A stretch of DNA of 64,000 bases, taken from assembly GCF_900456975.1 (NCBI RefSeq), contig NZ_UGYM01000002.1, positions 1,054,001 to 1,118,000 on the forward strand, given 5' to 3'. The position numbers and the translations under genes were made by a program. The stretch is from Shewanella baltica (lineage in GTDB: Bacteria > Pseudomonadota > Gammaproteobacteria > Enterobacterales > Shewanellaceae). Under the pieces are notes generated by a model. The model was not told where the DNA came from, searched no databases, and saw nothing but the letters and a program-made list of their open reading frames with translations. Below, piece by piece: positions 34,794 through 41,451 of the stretch (its first letter is position 1; each line of letters opens with the position of its first letter).

Positions 34794-35580
34794 TTTGCCC
34801 CCTTTTTTGAGTGTTAAGGTGAGTGGGTTGAGTTTGATGGAGCAAACCATTATTTGTCAAACCATTGTGCATCTGACCCTTACCAGCTCTCTGAGCGAGC
34901 AGTGCAGGATGTAGGCGGTCTTCTAAATTGGCGGCGCAATCGACTTGGAACAGTTCACAGGCGATAGTGCGGATTTCGTCGGCGGCCTTTCCGCTAGGGT
35001 CGATTTCAATCACTGACAGACCTGACTCTTCGCTGTCATCATACACATTCCTGCAGTACGTTATCGCATCAAGGACGTTGATATCATAGGTTTTACAGAC
35101 TTCTTTGGCTTCTAAAATTCGGTTAGCTTGATTAGGTAAACTTGGACATTGGGTGATCACAAATGAAGCCCGTAACTTAGGGTTTATCATTTTACAGGTC
35201 GCGACGATATCATCCATGTGGCAAACGGTTTTCAAATCGCGGCGCTTAGGTCTTAAGGGCATTAAAATGTAAGCGGCGACTGACATGGTTGCTCGCAGCG
35301 CTAGGTTGTCTTGACCACCACAGTCGACTATGACCACATCATAATGTTGTTCAAGACTGAGCAAGTCATTACGGATCTTGCCGTAAAGCTGCACACAATT
35401 AATGCTGGCCAGTTTGGGATTGTTGTTTCTCGCCTGGATCCAATCTGATGTGGTGCGTTGGGGATCGCAGTCCACCATGATGACCGAGGCATTGCATTCT
35501 GTGGTTAGAAAAACTGCTATGTTTTGGGCTAAGCAACTTTTACCGCTGCCGCCTTTTTCTCCGCCGATTAACACTATCAT
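34753..35580 (-). CDS. ParA/MinD-like ATPase (AAA_31/CbiA type), chromosomal
   Basis: A 275-residue deviant-Walker ATPase: KGGSGKS (residues 9-15) with the signature lysine, switch I-like VDCDPQRTTSDW (about 36-47) and Walker B VVIVDCGGQDN (about 82-92). There is no N-terminal DNA-binding extension, which matches the short type Ib ParA of plasmids, not the chromosomal Soj/ParA. The start at 35580 has AAGGA 7 nt upstream; a longer reading from 35691 is not supported. The following RHH gene overlaps it. About 530 bp of non-coding DNA lies upstream. What it positions is unknown. Confidence 0.85.
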   Translation of the reverse strand: MIVLIGGEKGGSGKSCLAQNIAVFLTTECNASVIMVDCDPQRTTSDWIQARNNNPKLASINCVQLYGKIRNDLLSLEQHYDVVIVDCGGQDNLALRATMSVAAYILMPLRPKRRDLKTVCHMDDIVATCKMINPKLRASFVITQCPSLPNQANRILEAKEVCKTYDINVLDAITYCRNVYDDSEESGLSVIEIDPSGKAADEIRTIACELFQVDCAANLEDRLHPALLAQRAGKGQMHNGLTNNGLLHQTQPTHLNTQKRGQNGTQRPQEKRYAI

Positions 35581-35791
35581 GACGCATTCCTTAATTCTTT
35601 TGATGACCCTTGGGCAGCGAGTTGATGAGTTTGGAGCCACACCGCATTTATGCTCAAAATCGAATGTAAACCTTATGTTAATCTCGGTCAATTGGCTGAT
35701 TTTTGACGGTTTTTAATTAAATTGTCGCACATCATTTTTTGTCAGTATCTGGTCATGCGCCGTTAATTTGACGAGCAACAGGTGAGGAGGG

Positions 35792-35827
35792 ATGTATCAG
35801 TACGATTTTTTATCTTATTGGTTTTAA
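35792..35827 (+). CDS. Possible 11-codon leader peptide
   Basis: ATG at 35792 encodes MYQYDFLSYWF and stops at TAA 35825-35827. AGGTGAGG lies just upstream, giving a plausible though crowded binding site. The stop codon abuts the ATG of the next small ORF (TAAATG), so translation of the second could depend on this one. It is aromatic-rich. Too short to be certain. Confidence 0.25.
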   Translation: MYQYDFLSYWF

Positions 35828-35935
35828 ATGGTTTTATTTATTTTATATCTACTTGCAGGCTTGTTTGTTGTAATCGATGGCTATGCACAGGATGTGAATT
35901 CTGGTTTTTTATTTCTCTATCGGTATAAATGTTAA
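35828..35935 (+). CDS. Possible 35-residue hydrophobic small protein
   Basis: Encodes a single hydrophobic segment MVLFILYLLAGLFVVI followed by a polar tail (DGYAQDVNSGFLFLYRYKC). Size and shape resemble small membrane proteins, including type I toxins, but no antisense RNA was identified. It has no binding site of its own and would rely on coupling to the 11-codon ORF immediately before it. It lies between the ParA module and a GNAT gene. Confidence 0.3.
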   Translation: MVLFILYLLAGLFVVIDGYAQDVNSGFLFLYRYKC

Positions 35936-36108
35936 TTTTATATTGCTAAATGTTATTAACAAATCTGTGTAAAGAATCGGCTTCTCAGTCGAAAGTGGTC
36001 TTGTTTGGTGAGGTGCTTGTCATCAAACTGCCAAATGCTGGCTTTATCATCTCTATAGACTGCCGTCTAAATCGCTTGAAATTTCAACCATGAGAGAAGG
36101 GACGCCAA

Positions 36109-36579
36109 ATGGATATCAAAACTATTATGCCTATTAAGTTTGAACTCGTTGAAACCGCACCGTTATTCCATGAACTCCTCAATTTGCGTAGCACTGTGGG
36201 CCGCCCTTCTATCGGCGTTGAGCTTGCGGATGTACAGGCACTGTTTTGGGTCTCTATCCGATTGAGTGACAATGCTGAAATGGAGCATGCTGGCGCGGGA
36301 GTCGCTAAGTCTAATCTGTTAGCAACGGCGTGTGTTTACGGCAATAAGCCTGGGCATTTGGCCATTGAAGATTTTATCGTGTTGCCTGAATACCAATCCT
36401 ATGGACTGGCGAAGATCATGCTTGAGCGAGTGATGGACTTTGTCGATGGACACGCAAGTTCTGGAACTTGTATCAGCATTACCGCCCATGGCGAGTCTGA
36501 GCGTTTATGCAGTGAATATGGTTTTCAATATGCGCCATGCGCTAACTTAGGGCCAAATCTATTAAAGATTGTTGCTTAG
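36109..36579 (+). CDS. GNAT family acetyltransferase-like protein
   Basis: A 156-residue protein with a GNAT fold: a central strand segment LAIEDFIVLPEYQSYGLAKIMLERVMDFV (about 84-112) holds the acetyl-CoA-binding turn, though the usual Q/RxxGxG/A is reduced to QSYGLA. The end (CSEYGFQYAPCANLGPNLL) matches small-molecule GNATs. Substrate unknown. GAGAAGGGACG precedes the ATG. It is the first of three GNAT genes within 2.7 kb, but they are separately spaced and probably not one operon. Confidence 0.75.
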   Translation: MDIKTIMPIKFELVETAPLFHELLNLRSTVGRPSIGVELADVQALFWVSIRLSDNAEMEHAGAGVAKSNLLATACVYGNKPGHLAIEDFIVLPEYQSYGLAKIMLERVMDFVDGHASSGTCISITAHGESERLCSEYGFQYAPCANLGPNLLKIVA

Positions 36580-36739
36580 GGTTCTGTGTGGAGAATTTTG
36601 TGCGTCGATGATGCCAACTTGGCCTTTGGGCGTCGGGTCACTTTTGTGTGCTTTTTTGTATGAGTTAACGGCGACATTGATTGGCTTATGTTGTAGCATC
36701 CGTGGGATTATCGGGACGACCTGCACGAGATAACAATCT

Positions 36740-36949
36740 ATGGATCAGCAACTACTCATCGACGCTGTAAATCAAAAAATGCCCTTTGGTAAGTACGCTG
36801 GACGTAAGTTGCTGGAATTACCCGAGCCCTATTTGGTGTGGTTCCATAAGCAAGGTTTCCCCCAGGGCAAACTCGGTGAGCAATTAGCCCTAATGTACGA
36901 AATCAAGCTTAATGGTTTAGAAGGCATGCTAAAACCGCTGTTGAAATGA
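36740..36949 (+). CDS. DUF3820 family small protein
   Basis: A 69-residue protein of the DUF3820 family, with the hallmark MPFGKYAGRKLLELPEPYLVWF (about 14-35) and a C-terminal helix. These small proteins are common in proteobacteria and of unknown function. The gene stands alone. The start at 36740 follows AGATAAC and is the only reasonable one. Confidence 0.85.
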   Translation: MDQQLLIDAVNQKMPFGKYAGRKLLELPEPYLVWFHKQGFPQGKLGEQLALMYEIKLNGLEGMLKPLLK

Positions 36950-37074
36950 GTTCCCCTCTTTGAAGAAAAATACTGCTTTTGCGATAAGTGTTGTATTTCG
37001 TGATAGAGATTAGCGATTTATTGTTTTTAGCGTGCTTTAATGCAGCATATTAGCAAAACAAAAGGAACGCAGGC

Positions 37075-37377
37075 ATGATGGCAAAATGGGTAAAATTAGC
37101 GGCGGTAGCGACTTTAGCGTTAGGCATGTCAAGTGCTTGGGCTCAGGGTGTCACCCACGAAGGTACTGTTGTTGATACGATGAACGGTGGTGGTTACACC
37201 TACGTACAGATTAAAGAAGCTGACACCACTTTTTGGGCTGCAGGTCCTCAAACTGAAGTGAGTAAAGGCGATAAAGTGGCTGTGGTTGAGCAAATGTGGA
37301 TGAACGAATTCACTAGCAAAACCTTAAACCGCACCTTTGATAAACTGTTATTTGTCGGTCAAATCGATAAGAAGTAA
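37075..37377 (+). CDS. NrfJ-like small periplasmic protein
   Basis: A 100-residue exported protein with a signal peptide (cleavage near SSAWAQG, about residue 23) and a small beta-rich domain with GTVVDTMNGGGYTYVQIK and TTFWAAGPQTEVSKGDKVAV. This pattern resembles the NrfJ/OB-type proteins found with periplasmic nitrite reductases, but no nrf genes are near. Function unknown. AAGGAACG lies upstream and either of two tandem ATGs may be used. A terminator follows at 37416. Confidence 0.7.
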   Translation: MMAKWVKLAAVATLALGMSSAWAQGVTHEGTVVDTMNGGGYTYVQIKEADTTFWAAGPQTEVSKGDKVAVVEQMWMNEFTSKTLNRTFDKLLFVGQIDKK

Positions 37378-37415
37378 CAGTGACGAGTGCGCTAACCTGT
37401 GCGCCTCTTTAATCC

Positions 37416-37445
37416 AACGGCTTCGATACCTTCGAGGCCGTTTTT
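37416..37445 (+). terminator. Rho-independent terminator after the NrfJ-like gene
   Basis: AACGGCTTCGA/TCGAGGCCGTT stem (one G-T pair) with a 5-nt loop followed by T5. Confidence 0.8.
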
Positions 37446-37459
37446 GTTTTTAGCCTTCA

Positions 37460-38059
37460 ATGCCGCAAAATTTGAGTCTATCTCGATTAAGCGAAACGCG
37501 GCAAAATAGCACTATTGCTAGCGGTTATTACTCAACAGAGAACACTCAAGTGACGGCGTTTGAACAGTTCGAGATCCAGCCTTATCAGTCATGTTATGCC
37601 CGAGAGGTGAGTGAGTTATTTCATCTTTGCGTGCATAACATCACCCATGCTCGTTATTCACAGGCGCAACTTGCAGTTTGGTCTGCGGCGCCAAGATCGG
37701 CTAAACATTGGGATTTGCGCTTAAACCGCTCAAAGGCGTGGGTGGTATTAGCCAAAAATGTAGCGACAGCTTCTTCAATTTGCTGCGGTTTTATCAATGT
37801 CGAAACCCATTTTGCCCACCAAGGTTATGTAGATAGCTTATATATCCATCCAGATTATCAAGCTAAGGGATTGGGTGAGCGTGCTTATCTTGTTTTAGAA
37901 GCGTGGGCTAAGGCGCAAGGCTATGCGCGCTTGAGTGTGGATGCATCTTATCTGTCTAAAGGGTTATTTACCCGTATGGGATTCATTCAAATACAGCGTA
38001 GTTATCAGCAAAAACTAGGGCAAGTGATCCCTGGCTTCTATATGGAGAAGAATATTTAA
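37460..38059 (+). CDS. GNAT family acetyltransferase
   Basis: A 199-residue protein whose GNAT domain begins near residue 35 (FEIQPYQSCYAREVSELFHLCVH) and contains the acetyl-CoA motif VDSLYIHPDYQAKGLGERAYLVLEAWA (about 130-155), then RLSVDASYLSKGLFTRMGFI. It resembles the PhnO/YafP type. The first 30 residues look non-conserved and the true start may be the GTG near 37550; no clear ribosome binding site supports 37460. Confidence 0.8.
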   Translation: MPQNLSLSRLSETRQNSTIASGYYSTENTQVTAFEQFEIQPYQSCYAREVSELFHLCVHNITHARYSQAQLAVWSAAPRSAKHWDLRLNRSKAWVVLAKNVATASSICCGFINVETHFAHQGYVDSLYIHPDYQAKGLGERAYLVLEAWAKAQGYARLSVDASYLSKGLFTRMGFIQIQRSYQQKLGQVIPGFYMEKNI

Positions 38060-38226
38060 CGTTAGCTTACTATGGTTTCAACCAAAAAGTGATGTAAGGT
38101 ATTCCACAGTAAAACATTAGCTTAACGCCGTTGAGTGACACGATTTAAGTTAAATCAGCACTATTTAACTTAAATTAGAATACGGTTAATCTTAAGCGAT
38201 TAACAATTCAAGATGGAGGGCAGAAA

Positions 38227-38751
38227 ATGAAGATCCGACTATTTACGCCATCGGATGTCTCGCAGCTGGCGGCGATCTTTGAGGCGAGTGTAATGCAAGG
38301 CTCTGGCGAGTTTTACTCGTTTGCCGAACGCTCTGCATGGGCTTATATCGAAGGTGAGATCCGCAGTGAGAACTATTGGCTCGAACGCTTAAAGGGCACC
38401 ACGATTTGGGTTGCTGAAGCCGATAACATGCTAGTGGGATTTATCAATCTTAAGATAGGTGCTGACAGTGAAGTTGAAGCCGCTGCTGAAGTGGAATGTC
38501 TGTTCGTGCATCCCGAATATGCCCGTTCTGGGGTGGCCACCTCTTTGTATTTTGCGTTGTTTGAAGAAGTTAAAATTTTAGCGCTGAAACGATTAACGGT
38601 TGAAGCATCCTATCTCGCGCGACCTTTTTTTGAAAAACAAGGATTTCGCAGTATTCGCCGTAATGAACATAAGCGTTTTTTGAATGCGGCGGATAAAGCA
38701 CAGGGCCAAGCCCAAGTGTTGGTTAATTTCAGCATGACACTCGCGCTTTAA
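38227..38751 (+). CDS. GNAT family acetyltransferase
   Basis: A 174-residue protein with an intact GNAT core: ECLFVHPEYARSGVATSLYFALFEEVKIL (about 95-123) carries the R/Q-x-x-G-x-A acetyl-CoA turn, followed by LTVEASYLARPFFEKQGF. Its last part resembles the preceding GNAT, so the two may be distant paralogues. GGAGGG is placed 7 nt before the ATG, a strong site. Substrate unknown. Confidence 0.85.
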   Translation: MKIRLFTPSDVSQLAAIFEASVMQGSGEFYSFAERSAWAYIEGEIRSENYWLERLKGTTIWVAEADNMLVGFINLKIGADSEVEAAAEVECLFVHPEYARSGVATSLYFALFEEVKILALKRLTVEASYLARPFFEKQGFRSIRRNEHKRFLNAADKAQGQAQVLVNFSMTLAL

Positions 38752-38925
38752 CTCAGCTTATCAAAGTGCGGGTCTGGTTCGCTCAACGAGGCCGTTAGCA
38801 CTGCTTTTATAACATCGCCTTATAACATGACCATAAAAACGCCAATAAAAAACACAGCCAAAGATGACTTGTGGCAGTGCTTCTAGGTTTTCTAGGTGAG
38901 TGCTTATCAAGCTGGCATGTAATCA

Positions 38926-38961
38926 CTTGCTCAATGACTTGCTTAATCGTTTGCTCAATCG
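38926..38961. repeat. Three tandem 12-bp repeats
   Basis: CTTGCTCAATGA, CTTGCTTAATCG and TTTGCTCAATCG are contiguous near-identical 12-mers downstream of the pirin gene (minus-strand sense). No function is apparent. Confidence 0.6.
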
Positions 38962-38964
38962 TTA

Positions 38965-38997
38965 AGCGGCTGTACTGAGTGGTTCAGTTAAGCCGCT
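38965..38997 (-). terminator. Hairpin after the pirin gene
   Basis: AGCGGCT/AGCCGCT arms with an inner ACTGA/TCAGT pair lie 5 bp past the pirin stop codon. The T run is missing, so termination is uncertain. Confidence 0.45.
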
Positions 38998-39001
38998 CGT
39001 A

Positions 39002-39712
39002 TTACGCATTAGCCGACAAGTCGAATACTAGTGCGGTGACTTGGCCGCTTGTTGCCGTAAAGTCGACACTCGCAAGTTGGATCAGATGTGCGCCGTCCCC
39101 CGCCGTCAGTGTTGTGTCATTGATATCCAGCGTACCTTCAATCAATTGAACATACAGATGACGACTCGCTTGTTCGGCGGTTCTGGCCATCGTCACTTTT
39201 TCGCCTTCGCTTAACACTAAACGATATAGGGTCGCATCCTGTTGCACTTTCAGCGTGCCATTTTCACCGTTTGGTGTCACCACAGCCGTCAGCGGTGAGC
39301 TCTGCTCGAATGCCTTTTGCTGATAACCCGCATCGATGCCTAAGGTATCTGGGCGGATCCAAATCTGTAAAAAGTGTAGCGGCTCAGTATTAGAAGCATT
39401 GAACTCGCTGTGGTAAATGCCTTTACCCGCCGACATCAATTGAAACTCACCTGCGGGTAAGGTTTTGATATTACCGAAACTATCTTTATGGGCGATAGTG
39501 CCAGATATCACGTAACTGATGATCTCCATGTCTTTATGACCATGGGTATCAAAACCTGCGCCGGGCGTTACTCTGTCATCGTTGATGACTCTTAGGGATG
39601 AAATCCCCATGTGCTCTGGGTCATAGTAGCTAGAGAAAGAGAAGGTATGTTGACTCTTTAGCCAGCCTAAATCTGCTTGACCGCGGTCCTGTGCTTTTCT
39701 TAATGTGATCAT
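39002..39712 (-). CDS. Pirin family protein
   Basis: A 236-residue cupin-type pirin. The metal-site residues are visible: DTHGHKDMEIISYV (about 57-70, two histidines) and KGIYHSEFNAS (about 98-108, His and Glu). Some bacterial pirins have quercetin dioxygenase activity and others regulate enzymes; the role here is unknown. It lies 12 bp after the doxX-like gene on the same strand, forming an operon divergent from a LysR gene, a recurrent proteobacterial arrangement. Confidence 0.92.
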   Translation of the reverse strand: MITLRKAQDRGQADLGWLKSQHTFSFSSYYDPEHMGISSLRVINDDRVTPGAGFDTHGHKDMEIISYVISGTIAHKDSFGNIKTLPAGEFQLMSAGKGIYHSEFNASNTEPLHFLQIWIRPDTLGIDAGYQQKAFEQSSPLTAVVTPNGENGTLKVQQDATLYRLVLSEGEKVTMARTAEQASRHLYVQLIEGTLDINDTTLTAGDGAHLIQLASVDFTATSGQVTALVFDLSANA

Positions 39713-39724
39713 CTTGCTTCCCCT

Positions 39725-40168
39725 TTATTTGATGCGGTTAGCGAATAGGTTATCGATAGCGAACTTACCGGCACCTGAAACCGCCAATGACACTGTGGCT
39801 GCTAGTAGGGCGAGACCAAATTCGTAACCGTTGTTGGCAAGGAACAGACCGTTGCCTATGTGTACTGAGAAAATCGCTATTATCATAGTGAATGACAATA
39901 CGAGGGCGGTTGGGCGAGTCAGCAGGCCGAGTAACAGGAATAGGCCGCCGAAGAATTCACTTGAACCTGCCATCAGTGCCATTAAGTAACCTGGCGTCAG
40001 ACCAATGGATGCCATCCATTGTCCAGTGCCTTCTAAGCCGTACCCACCGAACCAGCCAAACAGTTTTTGTGAACCATGGGCGATTAAGATAATCCCGATA
40101 GGAATACGCAGTGCCAGTGGGGCAAGACTAGGGGCTGATTTCAGTGTTTTTGCGATGAGTGCTTTCAT
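39725..40168 (-). CDS. DoxX family membrane protein
   Basis: A 147-residue four-helix membrane protein of the DoxX/DoxD family (helices about 18-36, 55-80, 82-102, 112-132) with the conserved LRIPIGIILIAHGSQKLFGWFGG start and GSSEFFGGLFLLLGLLTRPTAL in the middle. Family members are linked to redox or electron-transfer functions. GGAATGCCCC precedes the ATG. First gene of the doxX-pirin operon and probably regulated by the divergent LysR gene. Confidence 0.92.
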   Translation of the reverse strand: MKALIAKTLKSAPSLAPLALRIPIGIILIAHGSQKLFGWFGGYGLEGTGQWMASIGLTPGYLMALMAGSSEFFGGLFLLLGLLTRPTALVLSFTMIIAIFSVHIGNGLFLANNGYEFGLALLAATVSLAVSGAGKFAIDNLFANRIK

Positions 40169-40182
40169 GGGGCATTCCTTAT

Positions 40183-40197
40183 TTCAAATTATTTAAC
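40183..40197. promoter_or_regulatory. Candidate operator half for the doxX operon
   Basis: TTCAAATTATTTAA closely resembles the palindrome TTCAAATAATTTGAA found 190 bp away before the LysR gene. It lies 15 bp upstream of the doxX-like start. Confidence 0.35.
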
Positions 40198-40372
40198 AAG
40201 TATTTAAGTGTGTTGTTCAATCAGTTTTAACTCAGTTTTTAAATCTGTTCTAACTTAACTTTACTCAGTGTCTACATCCGATTTTGGTAGTGAGTTCCGC
40301 AGAATCTCTCCATTGCTAAGCAGTGTAGACTTGACCTTTGGCAAAGAAAATCGGAACATTTTCAATGTCTAC

Positions 40373-40387
40373 TTCAAATAATTTGAA
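40373..40387. promoter_or_regulatory. Perfect palindrome in front of the LysR gene
   Basis: TTCAAATAATTTGAA is a perfect 7-1-7 inverted repeat ending 12 bp before the LysR ATG, a place suited to autoregulation. The intergenic region also holds GTCTAC at 40270 and 40367 and its inverse GTAGAC at 40325. Confidence 0.45.
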
Positions 40388-40399
40388 TATGAGGTTTTT

Positions 40400-41293
40400 A
40401 TGTTGCCATCTATTAGTCTCGATGGATTAATCGTACTCGATGCCATTGATAGAAAAGGCAGTTTTTCCGCAGCGGCCGAGTCCTTGTTCCGTGTGCCGTC
40501 GGCGCTGACCTACACAGTGCAGAAACTGGAAAGCGATTTAGGCACAAAATTATTTGAACGTAAGGGCCAACGCGCCGAACTGACCTTAGTCGGCCAACTT
40601 GTGCTGCGCCAAGGTCGAGAAATCCTTTCGGCAACGTCTAGGCTCGAAGAAGCGGTGCGTCAACTCGAGACCGGCTGGGAGTCTTCGTTAACCTTAGCAA
40701 TCGATACTGTCGTGCCGGATTTGCCCCTATTGCAGTTGATCGGGGAATTTACTGAGCTGGGTAAGCAAGTGACGGTGAACATCAGTGAAGAGTCCTTAGG
40801 CGGCGGCTGGGATGCACTCTATTCGGGCCGTGCCGATATCGCCATCGGCGTGACGGGTGAACTGCCAAAAGGTCAATATCATGTGGTCGAAATCGGTGAG
40901 TTGGAGTTTGTGTTTGCCTTAAATCCCGCCCACCCATTGGCGCAACATGCGGGCCCTATTCCGACCGAGGCATTGCTGCAATTCCCTTCCATTGTGGTGG
41001 CTGACAGTTCGACGGCCTTAGCGCAGCGCTCGAGCGGCCTATTTGATAGTCGCCAAGTGATCCGTGTGCCGAATATGCAGACCAAGATTAAAGCGCAGCA
41101 ATTGGGACTCGGCGTAGGCTATATTCCAAAACACTTGATTTTGGATGCGTTGGCGGCGGGAAGCTTAGTGGCTTGCCATGTGGAAATGCCGCGCCCACCC
41201 CAAGCTGTGTTTATGGCGTGGCGTAAAGACGCGCAGGGCAAGGCAAAGGATTGGTTTACTGAGCGCTTGCCACAATGCGACTGGCAGTTTTAG
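40400..41293 (+). CDS. LysR family transcriptional regulator (probable regulator of doxX-pirin)
   Basis: A 297-residue LysR-type regulator. The N-terminal helix-turn-helix is clear (DAIDRKGSFSAAAESLFRVPSALTYTVQKLE, about 14-44), followed by the effector domain (about 90-290). It is transcribed away from the doxX-pirin operon with 231 bp between the starts, the standard LysR divergent layout, so those genes are the likely targets. Inducer unknown. ATGAGG precedes the start. Confidence 0.92.
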   Translation: MLPSISLDGLIVLDAIDRKGSFSAAAESLFRVPSALTYTVQKLESDLGTKLFERKGQRAELTLVGQLVLRQGREILSATSRLEEAVRQLETGWESSLTLAIDTVVPDLPLLQLIGEFTELGKQVTVNISEESLGGGWDALYSGRADIAIGVTGELPKGQYHVVEIGELEFVFALNPAHPLAQHAGPIPTEALLQFPSIVVADSSTALAQRSSGLFDSRQVIRVPNMQTKIKAQQLGLGVGYIPKHLILDALAAGSLVACHVEMPRPPQAVFMAWRKDAQGKAKDWFTERLPQCDWQF

Positions 41294-41451
41294 GCGCCTA
41301 GCAATTTTATAAGTCTAGCAATTTTGATGACAGGCAATGAGAGCAACGTTTGTTTTGCATCACTGTCTATTCAACGTTTTCTATGTCGTCACTCATTAAT
41401 TTACTTTGCTCCTCACTGCATCAATGTTGACGCCATGAGGAGCATCGGCAC

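Larger units (their letters stand above)
35581..36108. other. AT-rich region upstream of the ParA module
   Basis: About 530 bp without an established gene. It contains two tiny adjacent ORFs (35792-35935, listed separately). No convincing iteron array or partition-site repeat was seen, only the loose similarity of AAATGTTAATT and AAATGTTATTAA near 35927-35960. Confidence 0.4.

Noticed and set aside
35881..35890. DnaA-box-like CTATGCACA upstream of the ParA module, suggesting an origin
   Set aside because: A single 8/9 match without iterons, clustered boxes or a replication gene is expected by chance.
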